Below are positions 1 to 5,977 of a stretch of DNA of 11,540 nucleotides, in pieces. The notes below the pieces were generated by a model. It made no database searches, was not told the origin of the DNA, and saw only the letters and a list, made by a program, of their open reading frames with translations. Origin of the DNA: CAXGUU01 sp964012875 (GTDB taxonomy: Bacteria > Pseudomonadota > Gammaproteobacteria > Ga0077536); assembly GCA_964012875.1 (NCBI GenBank), contig CAXGUU010000083.1, positions 1-11,540 of the forward strand, given 5' to 3'. Both the position numbers and the translations under genes were made by a program. The number at the start of each line of letters is the position of its first letter. Position 1 is the first letter of the stretch.

Positions 1-2
1 TG

Positions 3-866
3 ATTGCGGATATATCCAAGTGGTTCAATCGACGTCGCGGTCTGGCCGTTGCTATCTGTGCCTGTGGCAACTATGTCGCGGGTGCCATCTGGCCGCCGTT
101 AATGCACGAAATGATGGTCGAAAACGGCTGGCGGGAAACCTACATGTTCATCGGCATCGCAAGCCTTTCGATGATGCTGCCACTACTGCTGCTGCTCAAC
201 CGCCGGCCCGTGGGAGATAACCAGATTCAGGGTGCCGGCGGCAGCGCGGGGAGCCCGCAGTCGCTCGGCTTGTCACCAAACGGGTTGCTCGCTCTGCTGT
301 GTGTGGCGGGCGTCGGGTGTTGTATGGCGATGGCGATGCCGCAGGTACATATTGTCTCTTTATGCGGGGACCGCGGTTATGCGCAGGCGCGGGGCGCCGA
401 AATGCTGTCGGTGATGCTCGGCTTTGGCGTTTTGTCGCGGCTCGGATTCGGCTGGATTTCTGATCACCTCGGTGGGCTGCGCACCATCTTGATCAGCTCA
501 GGTCTGCAGGGGCTCGCCCTGTTCCTTTTTTTGTTTGCGGACACCCTGACGTCGCTCTACGTGGTGTCTGCTCTGTTCGGATTGTTCCAGGGCGGTATCG
601 TTCCGTGTTATGCCCTCATCGTGCGGGAGTTCTATCCTGAAGACGAGGCTGGCTCCCGTCTCGGTGTGATCATTCTGGCGACCCTGACCGGGATGGCCCT
701 CGGTGGCTGGGTTTCCGGGGCGATATTCGACCAAACCGGGTCCTACACCGTGGCTTTTGTACACGGTATCGGCTGGAATCTTCTCAACATGTCGGTGATC
801 CTGTACCTGTTGTTCCGTACTCGCGCAAATGGCCTCTTGCCGGGCGTTTCCCGGTCTGCGGCCTGA
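3..866 (+). CDS. MFS transporter, 3' part (5' end outside the window)
   Basis: The frame is open from the first bases to TGA 864-866, giving 287 residues of a truncated major facilitator superfamily permease of the inner membrane. The visible part starts in the loop before a mid-protein helix (SKWFNRRRGLA, a segment typical of MFS proteins of the oxalate/formate and monocarboxylate type). It continues through roughly eight hydrophobic segments. A motif-A-like cytoplasmic loop, GFGWISDHLGGLRT, is seen around bases 430-486, as expected between the first two helices of the C-terminal half. The ATG at 102 is internal to this homology and is not the true start. Substrate cannot be deduced. The next gene starts 17 bases downstream on the same strand, so the two transporters may be co-transcribed. 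MFS membership is secure; the subfamily is uncertain. Confidence 0.9.
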   Translation: MADISKWFNRRRGLAVAICACGNYVAGAIWPPLMHEMMVENGWRETYMFIGIASLSMMLPLLLLLNRRPVGDNQIQGAGGSAGSPQSLGLSPNGLLALLCVAGVGCCMAMAMPQVHIVSLCGDRGYAQARGAEMLSVMLGFGVLSRLGFGWISDHLGGLRTILISSGLQGLALFLFLFADTLTSLYVVSALFGLFQGGIVPCYALIVREFYPEDEAGSRLGVIILATLTGMALGGWVSGAIFDQTGSYTVAFVHGIGWNLLNMSVILYLLFRTRANGLLPGVSRSAA

Positions 867-883
867 GCCTGCGAGCAGGTCAG

Positions 884-1816
884 GTGACACCGTCATTTGC
901 TCCGGGGCTTGCCGCGGCGGTTTTCGCGACCGCAGCCTGGGGGCTGCAAATGCCGATTGCGCATGATGCCTTCACCATCGTTGATCCCTTTCACATCACC
1001 GCAGCGCGCTACTTCATTGCTGCGCTGTGCCTGCTGCCAATCCTGTTGTGGCGCGAGGGCTGGGCAGCGCTGAACCTGAAGGATCGCGGTATGACGGCCG
1101 CCGTGCTCGGCGTTGTCGGCATGTGCGGCTCGCCCATGCTCGTTTTCTTCGGCATGTCGATGTCGACGGCAGAACACGCGGTGGTCATTGTGACTCTGCA
1201 ACCTGCGCTCGCGGCGATCGCGATTTGGGTTTTCGGCGGGCAGCGACCGGCGCGCTTCACGCTTGCCTGTATCGCAGTTGCGTTCCTGGGCGTGGTGGCG
1301 GTCGTGACCCGGGGTGAACCGCTGTCCGTAACTTCGAATCGTCAGCTTTTAGGCGATGCAATTGTGGTTGTCGGCTCTGCGTGCTGGGTTGCCTACACAC
1401 TCGGTCTGTCGCGACTTCATGGATGGTCAACCTGGCGCATCACGGTCCTGACGATGTTTCCCGGTGCCTGTGCTACCGGGGCGATGACACTGGTACTGCT
1501 GCAGTTGGGTTATCTGGTGACGCCGTCTTTCTCGGCGGTGCAGGAAGTCTGCTGGGAGCTGGCTTATCTGACCTTCATCGGCGTGCTGATCGCGATGCTC
1601 GCCTGGAATTATGGTGCTCGGCACATCGGCGGATTGAATGCCACACTACTGATCAATCTGATGCCAGTGACAACATTTCTGTATCGCGCCGCGCAGGGAC
1701 ACCAGTTTGTGCGCATGGAAGTCGCCGGTGCCGCACTGGTGGTCGGCGCCCTGGTTGCCAACAATTTATATCTGCGACGCAGACAACACGAAATTCGTTA
1801 TTTGGAGGCGTTATGA
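884..1816 (+). CDS. EamA/DMT-family transporter (RhaT/YdcZ-like permease)
   Basis: A 310-residue protein with about ten hydrophobic helices in two repeated halves, the architecture and length of the 10-TMS drug/metabolite transporter (DMT) superfamily. The first repeat opens with a segment like AAVFATAAWGLQMPI and a TAARYFIAALCLLPILLW helix. The second begins near residue 155 (GDAIVVVGSACWVAYTLG) and ends in ALVVGALVANNLYLRRR, the usual basic end of an EamA domain. The start is GTG at 884 with a modest purine-rich site (AGCAGGT) just upstream; no better in-frame start fits. It lies 17 bases after the MFS gene. Members export amino acids, metabolites or drugs, and the substrate here is unknown. 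It converges with the sulfotransferase gene with only 19 bases between stop codons. Confidence 0.9.
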   Translation: MTPSFAPGLAAAVFATAAWGLQMPIAHDAFTIVDPFHITAARYFIAALCLLPILLWREGWAALNLKDRGMTAAVLGVVGMCGSPMLVFFGMSMSTAEHAVVIVTLQPALAAIAIWVFGGQRPARFTLACIAVAFLGVVAVVTRGEPLSVTSNRQLLGDAIVVVGSACWVAYTLGLSRLHGWSTWRITVLTMFPGACATGAMTLVLLQLGYLVTPSFSAVQEVCWELAYLTFIGVLIAMLAWNYGARHIGGLNATLLINLMPVTTFLYRAAQGHQFVRMEVAGAALVVGALVANNLYLRRRQHEIRYLEAL

Positions 1817-1835
1817 GATCGCTTTCAACGGGCGG

Positions 1836-2642
1836 TCACCGTCCGAACTGGTAACCGAAATTCTCTTGCAGCAGGCGCGCGCAGGTGGCATCAAAGAACG
1901 CCCGGTCTGAACCTGAAAACCAGCTCAGCGGATCGTCTTCCGAGTCACGCACGATATTGGTGACTGGTTCATCCGGGTCCAGCATTTCTGCCATGTTGTC
2001 CTTCGTGCCCGCGCGTGCGGCAGTTTCCAGGTGCCGGCAGTCTATGCGGATGTTGAGGTGGCCGAAAATCAGGCCGAGTTCGCGCACCGGGTCGCTTTGC
2101 AGATGTTCGTAGGTCAGCACATGGACTGCATCGGGAAAGCGTTTGCGAACACGTGACCAGCGATTGAAGTAGTGGATTCCACTCCACAAATCGAAATTGA
2201 AACGCTTGCCGCGCAAGTCACCTCTCAGGTATTCCGCAAACGTAACATCGTACTTCGTTTTCCATTTTTCATAGTTTGAAACCAGCGCGGCGCGCAGGTC
2301 CCGAACGAGCACAATGTTAGCCGGGAAGGTCGTTGCCCAGCGCACAAGGCGGGAGTCGAACAGGGCATGCGGTATGGAATGCGAGCTTGCGAGCCGCGGT
2401 GCCCGCGGGTATATGCGAGGATGTTTCGGATGGCCAATCAGGTCATTGCTCGACGCATTATGAATATAACGGGGAGGTTCAAGGCTGTACTGGTGAGCGA
2501 TGGCTACACTCATCATGTACTTGAGCCAATGCGTGCCTGAGTGCTGCATTGTGACGACGAAGCCATCGAAGTCGCGATACTTGAGCATCGCGAAATTCGA
2601 AACATCCCGGCGCCAGCACAACCACTGAAAAGCGAGCGACAT
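1836..2642 (-). CDS. Sulfotransferase family protein (PAPS-dependent type)
   Basis: A 268-residue cytosolic-type sulfotransferase, expected to move a sulfonyl group from PAPS to an acceptor hydroxyl or amine. The phosphosulfate-binding loop is seen at about residues 31-43 (TMQHSGTHWLKYM). A likely catalytic His88 lies in SSHSIPH. The 3'-phosphate-binding region is at residues 112-124 (LVRDLRAALVSNY), with Arg114 and Ser122 in the expected places. The family's C-terminal YEHLQSDPVREL segment is at about 178-189. Oddity: the loop has His34 where the usual (P)KSGT motif has Lys. The ATG lies 3 bases after the HIT stop codon with no independent ribosome site, so translation is probably coupled. 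It is the last gene of the pncC-tpm-HIT operon. Acceptor unknown. Confidence 0.85.
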   Translation of the reverse strand: MSLAFQWLCWRRDVSNFAMLKYRDFDGFVVTMQHSGTHWLKYMMSVAIAHQYSLEPPRYIHNASSNDLIGHPKHPRIYPRAPRLASSHSIPHALFDSRLVRWATTFPANIVLVRDLRAALVSNYEKWKTKYDVTFAEYLRGDLRGKRFNFDLWSGIHYFNRWSRVRKRFPDAVHVLTYEHLQSDPVRELGLIFGHLNIRIDCRHLETAARAGTKDNMAEMLDPDEPVTNIVRDSEDDPLSWFSGSDRAFFDATCARLLQENFGYQFGR

Positions 2643-2645
2643 TCG

Positions 2646-3116
2646 CTAAGGCATGTGGCGCTTGATTTCTGAACCGATGTCGACGAGCACGTCGCGCCCG
2701 GGTGGCGTGTAATAGCGGTCCGGCAGTTTCCACTGGAAGCCATCGCCTTCGAAGCGGGGGAATACATGCAGATGCATGTGGAACACGGTTTGTCCGGCGC
2801 GTATACCGTCAGCCAGAAACAGGTTCACACCTTCGCACCGGAGCGTGCTCGCACGCAAAGCCGCGGCAACCTGCTGGCCGATGCTGAACATTCGCTCGCC
2901 GGTTGCCGGTGGCAATTCGGCCAGGGTGGCGGCGCGCTTAATCGGTACCACGAGCACATGGCCTGGGTTGATCGGCTGAATGTCCATGAAGGCCGCGACT
3001 AAATCGTCGCGAAAGACGAACTCAGCGGGTAGATCGCCGCCCAGTATTTGCTCAAAGACGGTGTGGGGATCGAAACCGCCGCGTTCGACTGCGTTTTTCT
3101 CACTGTCACTATGCAT
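2646..3116 (-). CDS. HIT-family nucleotide hydrolase
   Basis: A 156-residue histidine-triad protein. The triad is plain at residues 113-119 (HMHLHVF), where the middle His115 should be the nucleophile that forms the nucleotidyl intermediate. An upstream NPGHVLVVPIKR segment (residues 50-61) is the conserved first part of the HIT fold. The N-terminus resembles bacterial HIT proteins (FEQILGGDLPAEFVFRDD). Such enzymes cleave AMP- or GMP-linked substrates (dinucleoside polyphosphates, phosphoramidates, and in some cases adenosine 5'-phosphosulfate) in the cytoplasm. The ATG at 3116 sits inside the end of tpm (8-base overlap) without a clear ribosome site, indicating translational coupling. The downstream sulfotransferase starts 3 bases after the stop. 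The exact substrate class (HINT, FHIT or other) is not determined. Confidence 0.92.
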   Translation of the reverse strand: MHSDSEKNAVERGGFDPHTVFEQILGGDLPAEFVFRDDLVAAFMDIQPINPGHVLVVPIKRAATLAELPPATGERMFSIGQQVAAALRASTLRCEGVNLFLADGIRAGQTVFHMHLHVFPRFEGDGFQWKLPDRYYTPPGRDVLVDIGSEIKRHMP

Positions 3117-3750
3117 GGTCGCGCCGCGTTAAACAGTAACTGAATTCAAATCCGGGCTGCCCCTTGATATCCGCGCCACTGCTGCCCAGCGGGTCAATTT
3201 TCCAGCTTTCAGCAAATAATTCCGTAATCTCCGCTTCAGTCACGATGTGCGGTGGGGGTGAAATGATGCTGGTGTCATAGTTTACCGCGATCAAAAGCAT
3301 TTTTGCCTGCGGTGACGCCAGTGAGGTCAGAATTTCAACATAGCGACACTGCTGTTCGGGCGTGAGCGCAATCAGCGCGGCACGGTCGTAAATCAGATCG
3401 AAGCGTCGGTCCGAGACTCGGGCATAGTCGAAAATATCCGCGTGATAGAGATCGACCGATGCAGCAGAGTAACAATCGAGGCCCTGACGCTTAAGGACCT
3501 CGTAGCGAATATCGTTCTCGTCAAAAAAGTCGCGCAGCGCAATAGCGCTGATCTCAACCCCGACGACAGGGTGGCCGCGGTGGCGAAGCCAGCACATGTC
3601 GACCGATTTGCCGCACAGGGGAACAAACACAGGCGCCCGGCTCTCTGGCGCTAGTGCCGGCCAGAACTCTTCCATGCGCGGGTGTGGCGCGGCTTCGTGG
3701 AACCCGATCTGGTTGCTTTCCCACTTGTCGAGCCAGAACTTGGCGTCCAT
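3109..3750 (-). CDS. tpm: Thiopurine S-methyltransferase family protein (bacterial TPMT)
   Basis: A 213-residue class I SAM-dependent methyltransferase of the TPMT family, whose bacterial members methylate thiols and have been linked to selenium and tellurium methylation. Family marks are FWLDKWESNQIGFHE near the N-terminus (residues 5-19), the SAM-binding region FVPLCGKSVDM (42-52) followed by GHPVVGVEIS (59-68, acidic Glu66 expected to contact the ribose), and YDRAALIAL (121-129). I chose ATG 3750: an AGGG site (3758-3761 on this strand) lies 7 bases upstream. An in-frame TTG at 3753 would add one residue. The ribosome site overlaps the pncC stop codon, so the genes are coupled; the 3' end overlaps the HIT start by 8 bases. 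Length is normal for bacterial TPMT (about 210-220). Confidence 0.93.
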   Translation of the reverse strand: MDAKFWLDKWESNQIGFHEAAPHPRMEEFWPALAPESRAPVFVPLCGKSVDMCWLRHRGHPVVGVEISAIALRDFFDENDIRYEVLKRQGLDCYSAASVDLYHADIFDYARVSDRRFDLIYDRAALIALTPEQQCRYVEILTSLASPQAKMLLIAVNYDTSIISPPPHIVTEAEITELFAESWKIDPLGSSGADIKGQPGFEFSYCLTRRDHA

Positions 3751-3759
3751 CAACAGGCC

Positions 3760-4239
3760 CTAGTCCGTGAGCGCTTGTTCAAGCAGTTCGAAGGCAGCAG
3801 CGGTGAAGATGTCCATATTCTTAACGCGGTCACCATGTCCGGTTTCGATTCGTCTGGTCAGGGTCCTGGGGCCGCTGACGCAGAGTACGCAAATGCCGGC
3901 CGGGTGACCGTACGGCGTGCCCGCAGGACCGGTGGCGCCGAGTTCTGCGATACCCCAGGTCGAGCGCAGCGATTCGCGAATGCGGTCGGCGCACAGTTGC
4001 ACGTAGGTCTCTGAAAGGGGCTCCTGCTCGTCCAGCGTGGCTTTATCGAGCCCCAGGAAATTCCTCCGTGCGCGAAGGGTGTAGATGACCGTGCCGCCCA
4101 TGTAGTAGGCGGATGCCCCAGGCACCGCGAGCAGATTGCCCGATATCAAACCACCAGTTGACGACTCCGCCACGGCAATCGTTTGTTTATTCGCTTTGAG
4201 CACTTCGGCGGCAGCATCGGCAAGGTTCAGTTCAGACAT
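3760..4239 (-). CDS. pncC: Nicotinamide-nucleotide amidohydrolase, CinA C-terminal domain type
   Basis: A stand-alone 159-residue CinA C-terminal domain, the PncC form that deamidates NMN to nicotinate mononucleotide in bacterial pyridine-nucleotide recycling. Seen motifs: AESSTGG at residues 24-30 (family AES(C/S)TGG), GGTVIYTLRAR at 48-58, LSETY at 75-79 and GATGPAG at 101-107. The C-terminus ends in an alanine-rich helix as in E. coli YgaD. There is no N-terminal MoCF-like domain, which is normal for PncC. Oddity: Arg58 occupies the position of the Lys in the YSNEAK segment of E. coli PncC, so this may be a diverged subgroup with altered chemistry. It is the first gene of the four-gene leftward operon; its ATG at 4237-4239 faces the divergent quinone oxidoreductase gene. 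Its ribosome site is weak. Confidence 0.85.
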   Translation of the reverse strand: MSELNLADAAAEVLKANKQTIAVAESSTGGLISGNLLAVPGASAYYMGGTVIYTLRARRNFLGLDKATLDEQEPLSETYVQLCADRIRESLRSTWGIAELGATGPAGTPYGHPAGICVLCVSGPRTLTRRIETGHGDRVKNMDIFTAAAFELLEQALTD

Positions 4240-4347
4240 GAGTAATCCAGAGTATGTTTAAATCGAAGGCGACGCCGGACATTCATCAGCCGGCGTCAAC
4301 GGCACAAAATTTCCCGGGGAAGCCTTCCAATCAAGCATTCGGCAAAA
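4240..4347. promoter_or_regulatory. Divergent intergenic control region between pncC and the quinone oxidoreductase gene
   Basis: These 108 bases separate two genes transcribed away from each other, so they should carry both promoters. I see no convincing sigma-70 -35/-10 pair in either direction. The notable structure is the perfect inverted repeat at 4271-4297, described separately. A short open frame (ATG 4254 to TAG 4385) runs through it towards the + strand gene. Confidence 0.5.
4271..4297. repeat. Perfect 8-bp inverted repeat with 11-base spacer
   Basis: GACGCCGG (4271-4278) is exactly complementary to CCGGCGTC (4290-4297), with 11 bases between. It lies 31 bases before the pncC start and about 50 bases before the start of quinone oxidoreductase homology. 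Neither flank has a T-run and no gene ends here, so a terminator is unlikely. An operator for a dimeric regulator, or a hairpin in one of the 5' leaders, are the readings I favour. Inferred role only. Confidence 0.5.
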
Positions 4348-5322
4348 ATCCGCGCATGGCGGTGCCTCACTTTTGGCGATTATAGCGACCTCGTCATAGA
4401 AGAGGTCGAGCCGACAGCGCCGGAGGCGGGCGAGATCACTGTCGACGTGCGCGCGTTTGCACCCGGTTTTCCCGACATGTTGATGGTCCAGGGTGGTTAT
4501 CAACTCAAACCACCGTTGCCATTTACACCATGTACAGAGTTCTCCGGCATCATCAGTGCGATCGGTGCCGATATCGCGGGGCTAAAGGTCGGTGATGCCG
4601 TTATGGGCAGCGTTCGTTACGGCGCGGCGAGCGAGCAGGTGACAGCGCGTGCGTCTGACTGTATGCCAAAGCCTGCGGCCTTTGATTTCGACGAGGCGGC
4701 GGCGTTCCTGGTGGCCTACAAAACTGCCTATGTCGGCCTTATCGTTCGTGGCACGCTCAAGGCAGGTGAAACAGCACTGATCCACGGCGCCGCCGGTGGT
4801 GTCGGACTGGCTGCGGTGGATATCGCCAAACGCGAAGGCGCTCAGGTCATCGCCATGGCCAGCGGAAAACACAAGCTCGAGATACTGGAGTCGCGGGGCG
4901 CTGACCAGGTGCTCGATTATTCTGTCGGCCGTTTCCGCGAGACGGTCAAGGCGCTGACCGATGGCGCCGGTGCCGACGTTATCTATGACCCTATCGGCGG
5001 TGATGTTTTTGATGAATCCACACGATGCATCGCGCCGTTCGGACGCTTGCTGGTGATTGGATTCGCGGGCGGGCGTATCCCGACCGTGGCGGCGAATCAT
5101 GCATTGATTAAGCAGTACGCCGTCATCGGTGTGCGGGCTGGCGAATACGGGCGCATCAACCCTGGTGGGGGCACTGCCGTCAACCAGGCACTGTCAGAGA
5201 TGGCCCTCGCCGGTCAGGTTTCACCCTACGTCTACGCGAGCTACCGTTTCGATCAGCTGAAAGATGCGTTTGATACGATTAAATCGCGCGAAGTGGTCGG
5301 CCGTGTTGTGGTCATTCTCTAA
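4348..5322 (+). CDS. NADPH:quinone oxidoreductase family protein (MDR superfamily), non-canonical or lost start
   Basis: A zinc-free medium-chain dehydrogenase/reductase of the zeta-crystallin/QOR type, expected to reduce quinones or enoyl compounds with NADPH in the cytosol. Marks: PPLPFTPCTEFSG in the GroES-like part, the nucleotide-binding HGAAGGVGLA (bases 4783-4812), YDPIGGDVF, and FGRLLVIGFAGGRIP near the C-terminus. Oddity: family-like sequence begins at 4348 as ATC-CGC-GCA-TGG-CGG-TGC (xRAWRC, then LTFGDYSDL and VIEEVEP), where homologs have Met-Arg-Ala. From ATC the protein is 324 residues, the usual QOR length. The frame has no ATG, GTG or TTG between its upstream stop (4243) and GTG 4447. 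Starting at GTG 4447 (291 residues) would remove the first strands of the catalytic domain. I give the homology-based extent. Two co-directional genes follow after a 35-base gap. Confidence 0.85.
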   Translation: MRAWRCLTFGDYSDLVIEEVEPTAPEAGEITVDVRAFAPGFPDMLMVQGGYQLKPPLPFTPCTEFSGIISAIGADIAGLKVGDAVMGSVRYGAASEQVTARASDCMPKPAAFDFDEAAAFLVAYKTAYVGLIVRGTLKAGETALIHGAAGGVGLAAVDIAKREGAQVIAMASGKHKLEILESRGADQVLDYSVGRFRETVKALTDGAGADVIYDPIGGDVFDESTRCIAPFGRLLVIGFAGGRIPTVAANHALIKQYAVIGVRAGEYGRINPGGGTAVNQALSEMALAGQVSPYVYASYRFDQLKDAFDTIKSREVVGRVVVIL

Positions 5323-5343
5323 GACTTCGTCCAAAAACCTAAC

Positions 5344-5349
5344 AGGAGG
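5344..5349 (+). promoter_or_regulatory. Strong Shine-Dalgarno site (AGGAGG)
   Basis: AGGAGG ends 8 bases before GTG 5358 and decides the start of the HCCA isomerase-like gene. It is the best ribosome site in the window, matching the anti-SD of proteobacterial 16S rRNA. Confidence 0.85.
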
Positions 5350-5357
5350 CACCGTCC

Positions 5358-5963
5358 GTGGCACACCGATTAGAGTTCTTCTTCGATTGTTCGAGTCCAT
5401 GGACCTATCTGGCGTTTGAGACAGTGCAGCAGCGACTTGGTCCGCTCGATATCGATATCGAGTGGCGACCGATTCTGGTCGGTGGCTTGTTCAACACGGT
5501 AAATCCAAGTGTTTATGCGTCGCGAGAAAATCCCGTGATCCCCAAGGCGCAATACATGCGCAAAGACCTGCAGGACTGGGCGCGATACGTCGGCGTTCAG
5601 ATCGGCTGGCCGGAGATTTTTCCGGTCAACAGCGTCAAGGCTATGCGCGGGGCATTTTTTGCCATCGAGCACGGTTGCCTGGTGCCTTACGCACGGGCCG
5701 TGTTCAGGCATTACTGGTCTGATCTAAAGGACATCTCCCAGGAAGCTGAACTCAGGGCCATCGTCGACGAAGTCGGCCTCGATGAAGCCGGTTTTTTTTC
5801 TGCCATCGCCGATCAGCGCTATAAAGACCGCCTGCGCGAAAATACCGAGGAAGTCGCCCGGCGTGGTGGCTTCGGTACACCGACGATGTTTCTCGACGGT
5901 GACGATATGTATTTCGGTAATGATCGCGTGGAGCTGATTGCCGCGCGCATCGAACGCAGCTGA
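5358..5963 (+). CDS. DsbA-fold 2-hydroxychromene-2-carboxylate isomerase / GST-kappa-like protein
   Basis: A 201-residue thioredoxin-fold protein with the inserted helical domain of the HCCA isomerase/GST-kappa group. The N-terminal LEFFFDCSSPWTYLAFE (residues 5-21) carries the glutathione-activating serine region (Ser12/Ser13, as in the SPYS motif). FPVNSVKAMRG (88-98) and GFGTPTMFLDGDDMYFGNDR (171-190, with the cis-proline at Pro175) are further family marks. HCCA isomerases use glutathione in naphthalene and other aromatic degradation; many relatives act on unknown substrates. The start is GTG 5358 behind AGGAGG. The crotonase gene starts 14 bases downstream, so with the upstream quinone oxidoreductase this looks like a catabolic or detoxification operon. 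A run of eight T at 5792-5799 lies in codons GGT-TTT-TTT-TCT. Family is sure; the substrate is not. Confidence 0.9.
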   Translation: MAHRLEFFFDCSSPWTYLAFETVQQRLGPLDIDIEWRPILVGGLFNTVNPSVYASRENPVIPKAQYMRKDLQDWARYVGVQIGWPEIFPVNSVKAMRGAFFAIEHGCLVPYARAVFRHYWSDLKDISQEAELRAIVDEVGLDEAGFFSAIADQRYKDRLRENTEEVARRGGFGTPTMFLDGDDMYFGNDRVELIAARIERS

Positions 5964-5977
5964 ACAAGGACGGACGC

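Noticed and set aside
20..220. 66-codon + strand ORF at the left edge.
   Set aside because: It is out of frame with the MFS permease whose homology covers the same bases from position 3.
1829..1845. Short stem-loop (CGGGCG, loop GTCAC, CGTCCG with one G-U pair) at the EamA/sulfotransferase convergent junction.
   Set aside because: Only 6 bp, no T-run on either side, and it overlaps the sulfotransferase stop codon; too weak to call a terminator.
4582..5100. Long antisense open frame (172 codons) opposite the quinone oxidoreductase gene.
   Set aside because: It is the shadow of a clearly conserved gene; the protein looks like no family and has a composition typical of antisense frames in GC-rich DNA.
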